Shown: positions 45,801-60,800, counted from the stretch's first letter. The stretch: DNA of 64,000 bases from Petrosia ficiformis (GCA_947044365.1 OX345636.1:2686001-2750000); one strand, 5' to 3'. A program made the numbers and translations. Notes: generated by a model not told the origin, from the letters alone.

Positions 45801-48800
45801 CATGTTGTTATGCACTATTGTATTTATGTGTGAATACTCCACAGAAAAGTCACTTGAAGTTGATAATCGAGTATTAAAAGGTAATCATTTATATACATTA
45901 CTTACTATAATTGCATTTATATTATAGTAATAATGCTTTGCTAATCTTGCCTCATATTGAAAATAAACACTATATTCTAATGAATAGACCAGAAAGAAGG
46001 AAGTGAACGATGCTTGTAGTCACGGGGAATTGAACCAATGGCCACTGAATTCAACCACCAGTGATCTCACCACTGACAACCCACATTAGTGAAGCCATAC
46101 AAGTTTTTAAAAATCACCTGTAAGGCTTTACTCCTGATGGAGTAATATTTTTGGTCAACTCCTAACAGGGTTCTTATGGCACATGCATGGTTTTGGTCTG
46201 TTGCACAAGTAAAGCATTCATTACCACTCATGCAGTATATATACATATAGAGGATTGTGCGGTGGCCCTGAAGGTCGCAATAGTCCCAACGTTCTATGCG
46301 AAGGTATATCTAATGTTCTACATGACAATTCCAACGTTCTATGCGAAGGTCTCTAACATTCATGTGACAATCCCAACGTTCTACAAGGTCTCTAACGTTC
46401 TATGTGACAATGTGTTAACTAGGCCAGTATATATATATATATATATGTTAGGTGGAATTTAGTAACTGGGGGGTGGACCCCCCCCCCCCAGTTTAGGCCA
46501 TGGGATTGTTACGGTTATCATCCATGATCCATTACAGACCTTCATGTAGAACGTTGTGATTGTTACATGGAATGTTAGAAACCTTTGCATAGAACATTAA
46601 AGACTTTCGCGTAGAACGTAGGGATTGTCATGTGGAACATTAGAAACTAGGCCTGTGCGATAATCGCGAAAAGAAATTGTTATTGCGATAATGACATTCT
46701 TATCACGATAATTTGTGCATGTGCATACTGCTCACATGTGATTACATGTTGTTCAATCAATGCAAGCATCTCGTCGAGTAACGATGGCTTCTAACGTTGA
46801 ATACCTACCTTTAGAGAAGGCCAAAGGTCCTGTTTGGAAATATTTCGGGTTTCCAGCACAAGAGCCAGATAAAAAGAAGAGACAGACAGTTCACTGTGTT
46901 TTGTGTAAGCAATCGCTGTCTTACAAAGGAAATACCACTAACTTGATCATCCATCTGCAATACAACCATAAAGATGAATATGATAGTGTTTCATCTAAAA
47001 TAGCTACTAGTTCCCATACGTCTGAACCGTCTAAACCAGGTCAGCCCTCAATAATGGAGCCATTTGAGAATCTTACTCCTTTACCAAGACATTCTAAGAG
47101 ATGGCAGACTCTTACTGCTTCTGTTTGCTATTTCATTGGTAAAGACATGCAACCTTATGATTGTGTAACTGATCCATGATTTCGTCACATGCTTAAATCA
47201 TTCGAGCCTCGATACATTCAATAATGATGGAAGATGAACTGGAAACTTAATAAATAATTTAAGTTTTATTCATTGAATTGAAATTAAATAAATTACACAA
47301 TAATTTGATTTCAAGAATAACTGAATAACACAGTTATTCTTGAAATCAAATTATTGTGATAATCGTGATAGTTGGGATTATTATCGTGATATAGGTTTTT
47401 CCATTATCGCACAGGCCTATTAGAAACCTTCACATAGAACATTGAGACAACTGCGACATTCAGGGCTGCCGTAGGACTGTGAAGTGCTGATGATTGTGAT
47501 GAGACCACTGGTGGCTGAAGTCAGTTGCCCTGGGTTCGAAATTCCAATCCCAATGACTATCAGCATTTTTCATTTTCCTCCTACAGTCTTATTTATTAGG
47601 ATTTAGTGTTTTGTGTAACTATAATTATTATTATTATTATTATTGTGATTGAATATAATTATCATTATTAACATTTTTGATTTTTTATGCAGATACTGAT
47701 CTTCGTGAAGTAATGACAGCAACCCTTGGAGTTACTGAATGTTATAACTTGGGACTTGAGCTTCATATACCACCTGATATTTTGGATAAGATGGAAAAGG
47801 ATTTCCCAAATCCATCAAAATTTCATCGTAAAATGCTCATGCACTGGTTGTGCACTGAATGTGCATCTTGGTTACTACTTGCTAATGCACTCAGGAGACC
47901 CTTAGTAAATGAAAATGAACTTGCCGATCAAATTACAACAGATCATCCATGTGAGTGTTCCATTTTGCTAAATTATTTACTATCATTTGTGAATATTTTT
48001 ATTCATAAAATACAATATTCTGTGCATCTGTGAAATTTGTATACTTTGAAAATGTCCTGCTACATTTTAGTTTACAATAACAAATGTTGTTGTTTCTTTG
48101 TGCTCACTTGACATTTTTGGCCATGTTTTTCCCTATATGCTCCTTGGAAGCATATCATATGTTTCTATTAATACCAAGTTTTTGGTTATGTTATATACCT
48201 GAAATTAATTAGTGGATGATTACAACAATGGGTTGTAACATATGATTTGTATTTGTGTAAAACTGCTTTGATAGTCTCTGAAATGCAGAAATATATTATT
48301 ATGGAAAATATACAAGATCAACAGTCCTGCAGTTTTGCCATTTGAAGTTACTGTTATAAAAACACTCAATTGCGTGTGTTTATCTTTTTGTAGCAGAGAT
48401 TTTAGCTTGTCTGCAATTGAAATGTAGGAGTGACCTTACCATAGCCTGATGGCCATGTGTCATCTAAGCACCCCCCACCCCTCCCAAATAAGATTAGTGT
48501 CTACTCTTAAATACGTAGCAGCCATGATGGCAAATGAATTTGTGCATTTGAATATTTTGCTATGATAGTTTCTAAGGGACCAATAAGAGGGCTATTATCA
48601 AGTTACTGAGGGCCCTGTTATAATAGCAAGATAATTAATTTAACTATGCAACACATCACGATCCACCTGAGTTGGGATTCAGTGACCCCGCTACAATGTG
48701 TGTATGCAATGCAAAGCAAAGGTTATGTAATTTGCTTTCTGCAGAACCAGTATGTAATTTAAGTTATCTGCATAATTGGAGTTTTCAAATCGTTTAATAA

Positions 48801-51800
48801 TTTATATACATTCGAAAAATAATAAGTGTTTTTATTACTGTTCGAATGTATTGTTAGTTACATCTGAGTATTGAGTTTGTCGATTCTATAATTATCTTTG
48901 TTAATGAGGATCTTATTTTCATTTATTTATAGTACCTAACTCACCTCCATCACCCACAGAAGATGGAACAACCACTAGCAAAGGTAATGAAGAGATAAAT
49001 ACATAGTGGTATGGAAATAGTCAGTCATGCAGGACATTGTCCGATAAATCTAGTGAATGTCTGGTAAATTGAAACTGAGCTATTATACAATGTATATGGG
49101 GAGCAAGGCAAAAGTGGTGAAAGTAGGCCAAAATGTCCAACAATTGGCTCACTATTTCCGCCCTGTGCAAACATACATTTAGTTACAATCAATGCACTGC
49201 ATCAACATATACATGGGAAGCAAATCATTACCAGGCTTAAGCTTTATGATGAAAGGAAATATTTACTGTTTGATGGAATGCTGTTTACTTTTAAGAAATA
49301 ATAATTTAACAGTTATTCTTCACTTTTGTTGATTTAACATCATTTTTCATAACCTAGTTGCAACTCTGAATAAAATTCTTTCTGTCATCCTCCCATTATT
49401 TGCTTTATTAAAAAAAACAATAAACTATTTGCCGTACAGTTGTTCACTTTATTGTTAAAACTATTATTTTTTATACATTATGACAGAAATAGAAGACAGA
49501 TGTTTCAGTGCTTTTAACCATGATAGGCAGGAGGAAGGCCTTACTTTACTGAAGCAAGTGAAACAACCTCATACTGTGAAGGGTGAACACAGCTTCACTC
49601 TTCTTCATTGTGCTGCTCATTGGGGATGGCTTGATACAGTAAAATTACTGATAACCGAGTACAAATGTGACCCGAACCAAGTTGATTCGAGAGGTTTAAC
49701 TCCACTACATGTAGCTAGTAGCAGTGGACACCTGGATGTTTTACAATACCTTATAGATAATCAGAAGTGTGACCCATTACAGAAAGATAATGATGGTGAG
49801 ACTTCAATTGACAAAGCTCGTGTTTTCGGAAAGCAGGAAGTTGTTGAGTATCTAACTCGTACACCATGTGAGTATATATTTCTATATCATTGTAAAATGT
49901 AATGGGTTATTTGGACAGGAGATTCCATGTAACATTTGTAATACCCTTTTGAGAAGGAGAACAATAAATCAACGTTGATTAGTATTCTTACTGTGATTTC
50001 TTTTGTAATATAGGCTATAAAGTGTGAGTGAAGGCTACTTTTAGAATTGAATTGCCCACTTCAAAATTAAAATTAAGTACTTTATTTATTGTATTTTATG
50101 GCGAGCCAAATGGTCACAATTCACATTTTCAAATACCAAGTTCAAATCTACATCTTGCGTACTTATATCATACAATTTATAATTTAAATAGTAGTATCTC
50201 TCAATAATGTGAATAGCAATACCACTACTGTAGTCACCATTCTCAACACATGTCATTTATTCTGCTGTCTATCATTGCTTAATCAGAGGCTATAACGTTT
50301 ATGAGGATGTTTGGATCAGCATGTCAATCAGACACAAACAATGCTCATGGCCCTTTTGTAGTAGTAATAAACAATACAGATGTTGTTGGACATTAGCCAG
50401 GATAATAGATATGTACATAACTTATTATAATTATCTTTGTTTCCCATTTGTAGATAGATAACACTGCAATGAGGCCATCTGTAGTAAGTAGTTAAGTAAA
50501 TTCTAAAGGTCAACAGCTTTTTGTGATTCTCTATAACAATTAAATTTTATTATATAAATTGATTGCCCAAACCTGCATATATTTTACTGTCTCATAATTT
50601 CCGTTATAAAATGGAATTCATAAGATTGATTACTTTAAGTATTTCATGCACTTCCTGCACCACATCATTTGCACAGATTACTAATTAACTATAAATGTTG
50701 TGCAAATGCTGGAATTATTTTACTTATTTATTGTTTATATTGTCATCTAGACTTGCATTATATTGATATCCGGAATTGCTCTTCTTACAATAGAAATTAG
50801 ATTTGGTTTATTAAATTGAAGTAGAGCTTCCTTCACTCTAGTATAATGTTATGTTATTCTATATTTCAGTTGTGCAAATTGTATAAACCTTTTGTTTCTG
50901 GAGATATAATTAAAATTGGTTTTGTACTCTGGAAGTCACTAGACATATTGAATTTTGATGGGTAGAGTAGCGTAATAATTTGATCTGCATTTTTAAATTC
51001 CATGTTTGTATTACATATCTACAAATGCAAGCAAATTGTTGTAATTCTTCCCTCTTTAGCTGACATAGAGAAGGAGTGTTATGATGCTTTTAACTATGGT
51101 AGACGAGAAGAAGCTCTTAGATTACTGAAACTAGTTAAGGATCCTCGTACAGTGAAGAGTAAAAGCAATTTCACTCTTCTTCATTGTGCTGCATATCATG
51201 GATGGCTGGATGTAGTAAAAGAGCTAATAATTGAGCGTCAGTTTAATCCAAACTGTGAGGATACAAATGGTAATACCCCATTAAGCAAGGCTGGAAGCAA
51301 TGGAAAACTAACTGTTGTGGAATATCTGGAAACATGTATAGGTACATTTGTTGTTTATTTCTGCTTATGTAATTAGTATAATAGTTGTTTTGATATATTG
51401 TGTTGTCTTTGTTAACCATGTGCACACTACATCCTCAGATGCTATAATAATATTTGGATTAGCCATGTCAATGAGGCACAAATAAATACTCATAACTCTT
51501 TTGCAACAGTAATAAAACAATACAGATGTTGTTGGACATCAGCCAGGATACATTAAGCCTACTGTTAATTGTGTCCATTAAATTTAGTGATTCTTAAACG
51601 TTTAGATTATCATGCATTAATTTTAACGAATTTGTGAGCCACGCCGATGCCTAATAAAATGATCATGAAAAAATTAACAAGACTGTACTAATTTTAGCAA
51701 TTATTACATTAGTTGCTAAAATATTTAAATTCAAATTATATAGTACATGCAATTAAAGGTAGAATTAAGGTAATACATATTATATGTATATAATTTATTA

Positions 51801-54800
51801 TGTATCCTTGTTTTCCATACATGGATAGCTAGCATTATTGCAATCTGTAATAAAACTAGTAATTTCAAAGACCAATATAGCTTTTATCATGCAGGGATAT
51901 TTCCAAAAAGTAAAATTTGCACAAAATTTGTAATAATTATAAACTTATAAGAAATACTATACTGATTGCTAACATATGCACACTATTAAATGATCTATCA
52001 TAACCTGTGTTATGAAGTGGAAGTTAAAAGATTACTTTTTAAATATATTTCTTTCTCTGCCCCCTTGTGTAACTCCTTTGCACAGATTAGTGATTATAAA
52101 TGCCACAGGGGATTTCATCATTTCTTTATCATTCCCATTGTTGTCTGTATATGCACATGTGATATCTGGAATTGCTGTTGTTGAAATGCAGACTAGACTT
52201 GGTTTAGTGAAGTAGAGTCTCCCTGAGTGTTATGTTATTTCATTTTACTGATTTCTGTATTCACAGTTGTGCAATTGCATAAACGTTTAGTCTGTTGAGC
52301 TATAATTGCATTCTACGTACTCACTAGATATGTTTGGTAAAGGGAGTTAATAAATTGATGCACATTTTAAGTTCCATATCTGTTTTATCTTCAAATGCAA
52401 GCAAAAGTGTTTTAATTTTTCCTTCTTTAGCTCAATTAGACAAGAAGTGCTATGATGCTTTTAACTATGATAGACGAGAGGAAGCTCTTAGATTACTGAA
52501 ACAAGTTAAAGATCCTCGTAAAGTGAAGAATAATGACAACTTCACTATTCTTCATTTTGCTGCATTTCATGGATGGCTGGATGGAGTAAAAAAGCTGATA
52601 ACTGAACATCAGTTTGATGCAGACTGTGAGGATGATGATGGTAATACCCCATTAAGCAAAGCTAAAAGTAATGGGAAACAAACTGTTGTGGATTACCTGG
52701 AATCAGTTATAGGTATAATTGTTGTATATTTCTGTTTGTGTACATAGTACATGATTGTCTTGGTCCATATTATATTAATTGAACTCAAAATTTCCAAACT
52801 GTAGATTACCTGTACATTATTTACACACAATTTCATATATTAGTGTGGTCCAATCATAATACATGAATTAGGTTGTGTTCTATCATGAATATTTATGCAG
52901 AGTTGATCCATTTTTCCATTCAATAATCCTTTCTCCCTTAATTCTAGTTATGTATTTATTTCTAGTATACTCGTTGCATTAATTAATATTTGATGCTCAG
53001 CAATACTTACAGAATTTAAATCTGACCATATCCATGGCATGATAAATCCTGATGAATAATTAATAAATTCAATTTGGTACTAACTAATAATTATTTTGCT
53101 GTTTTGCACAATTCACATACTCTAAAAATAGATTCATTGTTTAAGCAATTTCAAACAGAATCATGCAATGAATATCGAGAATGTAGTTTTACTCACATTC
53201 ACTAACATTTAGGAACACAGAAGGAAAAACATATAAATATATGTTTCTTTCTTCTGTGTTCCTATCTGTAGTGAATTATATTCTCGATAATTACTTATAA
53301 TGCACTGGATTAGCTGCTCCATAAATGTATAATTAAATATGAATATAATCTCGCTATTGAATTCAATGTTCAATAATTTAATAATGGCAGAAAATGCATG
53401 TGCATTCCTCATAGTGAGCATATACAACTTATACTATACATACTTTTTGCATATGTACCATTATTGTTCATTATGTATGTGTATTCAGCTCGTTGATAAT
53501 TATCTATTGTTTATTTCATTTATGTACAGCAACTGGTAAAGAAGATAAAAAAGGTAATGAAGAGATACATACATATTCATAATCAATGCACAAATAGAAC
53601 TTAGCAATATTCTCGACACCAAAATTATTTCTCATAATCTAACTGCAACTGTCAATGCCATTCTACCATCACAGATAGTTTGCTTCATTTAAAAGAGCAC
53701 GTAATTGCATGGGAGGGCAAACTCACATTTGGTGGCAGAAAAGTGGCAGCATCAAATTACGTTTTTCTGCATCAGTTTTGAATTACATTTTAAAAATAGA
53801 CTATATACACATGTCTTTTCTATTAAACAATCCTTTAGTGATGGCAGCTTGAAAAGTTTAAGTAGAGTCAAATATGGCTGAATTCCATTGGAAGATCACA
53901 GAAATACCCAAACAGTAGTTATTATTTATTGGTTGTTTTTATATTTTTTGATGTCTAAGTAAGCAAACTCTTTTGAGCAGCCCTAGTAATAGTTACTAGA
54001 GAATGAGCATATTGCAGTGATATTACTATGTATATTTTATAAATAATAATATTATCAATCACAAAATTTTCTCATTACATTTAAATGTTTGAATTCCTTG
54101 TTTGTTTACTTTAAAATGAAAGCAAACATGTTTCATTTGCTGTTTTTTTATTCTTTTTAACTATTATGTCAAAAGTTGTTGATCAATGTTTCGAGGCTTT
54201 CAACTATGGTAGACGTGAGGAAGCTCTTAGATTACAGAAGAAAATTAAAAATTATCATGCTGTGGTAGATAGCAACAACTTCAATATTCTTCATTGTGCT
54301 GCATATCATGGATGGCTGGATGTAGTAAAAGAGCTGATAGTAGAACATCACTTTAATCCAGGCTGTAAGGATGATGATGGTAATACCCCATTGAGCAAAG
54401 CTATAAGTAGTGGAAAACAGGCTGTTGTGGAGTACCTGGAAACAGCTATAGGTATATTTATGTCTGTTTATCTAATTAGTATAATTATAATTTTCAGGTT
54501 ATATTGATACTTTTGATATTTGGACATTGAGACACAATATAATTACTCTTGACCCTTTTGCAGCAGAATTTACAGATGATGTTGGACATTACCATAAATA
54601 TGTATATATAATAAAACTATTATAATTATTAATTATGGTAATTTTTGTTGCATGCATAGATATCTAGCACTATTACAATCTGTAATTTTAAAAACCAACA
54701 TGGAGGGATATTTCTACATTGTATAATTTTCACAAAATTTAGCATTTATTAAAATGTTATACATAAATATTGTATTCATTGCCCAAACAGGCATACTATA

Positions 54801-57800
54801 TGAAATGTCTCATAACCTCTATTTTACAATAAAAGTCATAACCTTAATTAATTTTCTTCAAATATTTCTCAAGTGTATGAGTGTACTGCCTCACGTACCC
54901 TTTGTGTGAAAAGTAATGTATAAACATGGCCATCATTTCTGCACTTCTATATCACTGCCAGTTACATCTTGACTTGCACTATCTGATACGTTGAGTTACT
55001 ATTCTTGCAATGCACAATAGATTTGGTTTATTAAAGACAAGTAGTATCTCCCTTGTCCAAATTCTATTTAACATCGGACATATATTTGCAATCAATTTTG
55101 TACTCTAGAAGTCAATAGTGTATGGTACATAGAGGAAGGTAGTAAATATATCTTCATCTTCATGAATCTAATTTCCATTTGTGTTTTGTTTACCAATACA
55201 AACAAAAATGTTTCAATTTTTGTTTCTTTAGCTGAAGTGGAGACAAAGTGTTATGATGCTTTTAACTATGGTAGAAGGGATGAGGCTCTTAGATTACTGA
55301 AACAAGTTAAAGATCCTCGTAGAGTGAAGAGTAAAAACAACTTCAATCTTCTTCATTGTGCTGCATATCATGGATGGCTTGATGTAGTAAAAGAGCTGAT
55401 AGTTGAGTATCAGTTTGATGCGGAGTGTGAGGATGATGATGGTAATACTCCACTAAGCAAAGCAACAAGTAATAGTAAACATCATGTTGTGGACTACCTG
55501 AAAAAAGTTATAGGTACATTTGTTGTGTATTTCTGTTCATTTATATAGTATAGAATTGTCTTAATAGCCCGTAGATTAGATCCCACATTTCCAATCTGCA
55601 GATTACTTGGACATTATTTAGCATGACACAATCTATAGATTTTAGATTTCAAAGTTCTTAAAATTCTAAAAGTGGCTAGTTCTACTCTCACATAATAATG
55701 ATCTGTTATAATTTAGTTTTTGATGAAGACCTAGAAGTAAAAGTAATGTTTTATACTTATTATAGTTTTAGTTCTAGTTACTTTTGCCTTTGCTAAAAGC
55801 CTATTTAACTCTTCACAGAGATGACATTATGAAGGAAGCTGCCTTTTATGATTTACACTTGCTTAGCTAATAATGACTTCTAATTTTATGTAGGTAAAAT
55901 ACATATGTATAACAAGTTATTCTGGGAAGTAAACTTTATTAAGTAATTTTAGTTTTAGTTTTGGTTAGTTCTTGTACTTGAAAACATTATTTTAATATTT
56001 AAATTTGTTCTAATTAGCTCACCTGTCACTAAACATTTTCATTTTAGTTTTGGTTCATGAACTAAAAGAAAAATGATGTACTAAAATACTTTTAGTTTTA
56101 GTTACTAAATCCAAAACAGCCTAATCCATACATACTATTACATATGTGCATCAGGGGTGTGTGCTAATATAAACATTAATAAGGGGCTGTTTATGCCAGT
56201 TAATCCATTGTTTCCATTCAAGAGCCCTTTCTCCTTTAATTCTAGTTTATGTACTTGCTCCTAGCAATTACCTCAGACACTATCTAGTATACTCAATACT
56301 TGAAGATTCTGCAAGTGTTTATTGATTTCTCTGAGCATGCACAGTTGGTTGACCATGTATCATTACGTAGTAAATTCCAATGAATAGTTAATAATTTCAT
56401 GTTAGTTACTTGAGTGTTTTACTAAAATATTTTGTACTTGTACTTGTGCAGAAAGTCTCGGTATCATCCACCTCTATATACTGAAAATCACCATCTCCAT
56501 AAACATATAATAAGTGTAATTTCAATGATTGAAGGATTTGTGTTTGTTGTAACACTTGTGGTTATACAATTTACACAATTAGCAATCTGTATATTGGCAC
56601 ACATTCTCTGAATCCTCAGTTTGCACTACGCAATCTTCAAATTCTGCAGAACATGTAATTATGTATGTAATTATATACACATATAATAGTAACTAACAAG
56701 TATAATTGTGTCATGGTTTATAGATCTATATGCATTATATAAACCTCCCATTGAGGAAGTTTTGAAATGTATCACCGAAAGTGTCCAAAGATTTGCCTTT
56801 TCAAAACTTCCGAGTTTGATAGCTGTTAGATTTCATCTTCTATAGAGAAAGTTACACCTTCTGAGCATGAGCATGGGCTCCACATTTATTTTTAGATTAA
56901 ATCCTTGTACAGTTTTATACAAAGTATAAACCTATGTGCTTCATTGAAAATGTATGGGCTATGAACCTCATTATAAATATACATGTTTTGTGCAAAAGAA
57001 TTTGCTGTTTAAAGTACTGTATCATGCATAGTTATAATTATGTTTTTCCTGTGCTAGTGAATGTGAGTGTATACTCTCAATAGTTGTTTATAGCACACTG
57101 ACTCTATAAGTAATTAAAATTTTATGATTGCTCATTGCTGAATAATGTATTAATTAGCAAAGGTGTGTGTGCATTCCTCATAGTGAGCATATACTACTTA
57201 CACTATACGTTTTGTATGTGTACCCGCATTCTTCAATAAACTGTGTATTCAGCTTGTTGATTCTATATAATTACCTTTTGTTTGTTTCATTTATGTACAG
57301 CAACTTGTAAAGAAGACAAAAAAGGTAAAAAGTGATATATGCACATCATAACAATGCACAAATAGAACTTAGCAACTCTCACAACACAAACATTATTTCA
57401 CATAACCTAACTGCAACTGTGAATGCAATTCTACTATTACTCTTGCAGCTAATTTCCTTCACTAAAAGATCACTTAACTGCATGTGTGAATGAACTAGTG
57501 TTTTGAATGCTTTATATAGAAAACTGGTAGCAACAAGTTATGATTTCCCAAGTTTTCAAGCATAATTGTTAGCAACAATAGGCAGTATACTCACATTTTT
57601 CATTGAACAGTTTTTCAGTGAGTGTATCTTAAAACATTTTTCTCAAGTAGAGCCATTTCGAGATAGAACACCTAATAATTTTCAGGTTTTTACTTGTTAC
57701 TCAGCTATTTTAGTTTGTAAAAATAACACTCATATACTTCATCATTAACTAGTCATAAAACTCTCTCGTTGCATTAATTTATTATTTTTTTATTCTTTAT

Positions 57801-60800
57801 ATTATGTCAAAAGTTGTTGATCAATGTTTTGAGGCTTTTAACCATGGTAGACGGGAGGAAGCTCTTAGAATAATGAAAAAAATTAAAGATCCTCGTACAG
57901 TGAAAGATAGCAACAACTTCACAATTCTTCACTGTGCTGCACATCATGGGTGGCTGGATGTAGTAGAAGAGCTGATAACTGAACATCAGTTTATTCCAGA
58001 CTGTGAGGATAAAGATGGTAATACCCCATTAAGCAAAGCTAGAAGTAGTGGAGAACAGTCTGTTGTTGACTACCTGGAAACATATATAGGTACATTTGTT
58101 GTCTATTTCTGTTTATTTAGTTAGTACAATTGTAATTGTCATAGTATATAATTATCCTGGTATATAATTTAGTCTGTGCCATGTACTCAAAGGCTATTCA
58201 TTTTACCAGGATATTTAAAATGAGATGCAACACAGCAAAAACTAAATTGTTAAAACAACCAATTTATTGTTTAGTGGAGATGTAAAAAAATAGCTTAAAT
58301 GTCATACAGGATGCTGTGGCTATATTTGTAATGTTACTATGACATTATGTGCAACCAAGTATAAAATGTACATGCACTAGAATTAAATTATTTCCCTTTC
58401 ATTGGCCAGAACTGCCAGATATAATTACTTTAAATGAATTATATAGTTGAAACTATAATTTTATAATTAGTAGAAAGTATAATTTTAGTGTGCTGTCTAC
58501 ATATATTTCATACCAACAATTTAGTAATTTATTAGTACAAAGTATAGTTATATATAGTGTATCCATAACAATCTGAACATTGTGAGCAACTAATAACTGT
58601 CCTAACCAATAAAAATAGTTACTTTAACATTTTTGTTTTTGCAGTGAAATAATAGTTATAACACTTTTTCAGTTACTAGACACCAGCTAAAAGAGATTCA
58701 CATATCAGAAAATAAGACATTGTATACGTCAGTGTTTTTGATATGCTCATATGGCGCACCATTGGCCCAAAGAGCTTCTTATTTGGCACTGTACAGTTCT
58801 CTATTTGGGCCAGTGGCACAGTTAATTATGATTATATTGTCACTAACAGCATTAACTCTTAGTTAATTGGCTCAAGATGCATTCTAAATGGTACACACAC
58901 TAACCATTTTTGAGCCAATTTGGCCCAAGCTTCAAAACTTATCAAAAACTCTGGTGTACTTCTAATGATTTATTATGCACCTAGCTCTTAAACTTTCTTA
59001 ACTAAGTACACACACCTATGTGGCATGATCATATTATCACAGTTTGTGCACTGCTTCATGTAACCACTTTGTACAGAGTTGTGGATATAAATGTTGATTG
59101 GATTTCTCCACTTCTTTAGTTGCCATCTTGATTTGCAAATATAAACTAAATTTGGTTTATTAAAGTGAAGTAAAGCCTCTCTTACCTTCAGTTCTGCAAA
59201 TTGTAGATGTGCAACTTTAGTTTCTGGAGCTATGATTAAAATTGAGTTTGTACTTTTGACGTCACTGAATATGTTTGGTAGATTGAGGTAGACAGTATAT
59301 TGGTCTAAATTTTTTTGATTTTGAACTTCATGTTAGCAAAATGTTTCACTTGTTGTTTCTTTAGGTGTAGTAGAGAAGAAGTGTTATGATGCTTTTAACT
59401 ATGGTAGGAAACAGGAAGCTCTTAGATTAGTGAAGCAAGTTAACGATCCTCGTACAGTGAAGAGTAAAAACAACTTCACTCTTCTTCATTGTGCTGCATA
59501 TCATGGATGGCTGGATGTAGTAAAAGAGATGATAACCGAGAATCGGTTCAATCCAGACTGTGAGGATAAGGATGGTAATACCCCATTAAGCAAAGCTAGA
59601 AGTAATGGAAAACTGATTGTTGTGGACTACCTGGAAACATTTATAGGTACATTTGTTGTCTATTCTGTTTATATATTTCATGTCAGAGAGTATGCTTCAG
59701 AAAAAATTTGGCCCCGAACATTTTCAGTTGCATGCAACTAATGGGCTTATCTCTGCCAATGTATACAGATAACTTGAAATACAATACACACTTACTTTTT
59801 GATATTGAGTGTTTTTATGACTAACAACATCTTTTAAGCCAGATAACATTGTTACAATAGTGAACTGGCAAGTAGCATAATCGCCTAACTTTTGATTATT
59901 ATTCTTGTTTTCACAATAATAAAATTCTACGTTTCTACACCTAGTTCTATCACAAATACAGGTTTATTTACAGTTAAATTACGCTGATGTAATATTGTAC
60001 TGTTCGGTTTCTTGGCTTAATCAATGAGTACTTTCTACCATTTGCAATAATTGCTGGTAAAGAGACACGATTTTCTAAGTACCACACCCTTTATAACATT
60101 ATGATAATTGCTGGAAAAATTATTCTTTGGGTAGAATTACATACAATGTTTTACAAGTTTCTGCACCACCTCATGTAACCCCTTTACACAAATTATTGCA
60201 TATAAATTTCACAGGCATTTCTGCATTTTTTTTATCACTACCTACAACAGTTGCTATGCATGTGTCCAGTTCAAATGAATTGGTCCCATCAGTTGACATT
60301 GAAAGAAGTTATGATGGAACATGTGTAGCAATTAATGGATATTTAACTAGTGAATTAGAGAGACACATATAGCTGAATTTGCCTGACATACGTAGTAGAC
60401 ATTGAATATGAAATGGTCTTCCTCAACCTCCACCTATAGCTCAGATGATAGAGCATCTGACTAGCAATCAGATAGGTCCTGGGTTCAAATCTCAGATGTT
60501 CTTTCTGGACATGTGTCTCTCTCCTGTAATCATTTTCAATAACACTAACAATGTCATCTTCACTTGTGCTAGAATTGTTGCTCTTGCAATGCTATATATA
60601 TATTTGGTTTAGTGAAGTACAATCTCATCTAGTGTTATATTATTGATCACTGCATTTCAGTTAATCCACAATTTAAATTGCTTGACTTCTTGTTTCATTA
60701 GCTGAAGTAGAGACAAAATGTTATGATGCTTTTAACTATGGCAGACGAGAGGAAGCTCTTGGATTACTGAAGCAAGTTAAGGATCCTCGTGCAGTGAAGA

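Larger units (their letters stand above)
46000..47590. mobile_element. Foldback element, interrupted by a hAT insertion
   Basis: The outer arms pair: CACCAGTGATCTCACCAC near 46059 with GTGATGAGACCACTGGTG near 47490. The inner arms are tandem copies of CAACGTTCTATGCGAAGG and TTCATGTGACAATCC (46275-46420), inverted at 46515-46647 and 47420-47465. The centre is a C-rich/G-rich hairpin (46465-46492). Removing 46648-47427 restores a continuous right arm. The ends contain tRNA-like B boxes (GGTTCGAAATTCC at 47532, GGGGAATTGAACC at 46023 on the other strand). Confidence 0.7.

Noticed and set aside
54166..54507. Separate short genes starting with MSKVVDQ (also at 57804)
   Set aside because: Both fit better as cassettes of the long gene: phase-1 acceptor within ATGTCAAAAG, the same donor, and continued frame. 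An alternative start is kept as a finding only.
60430..60502. A functional tRNA-Ala gene
   Set aside because: The acceptor stem does not pair and no polymerase III terminator is near.
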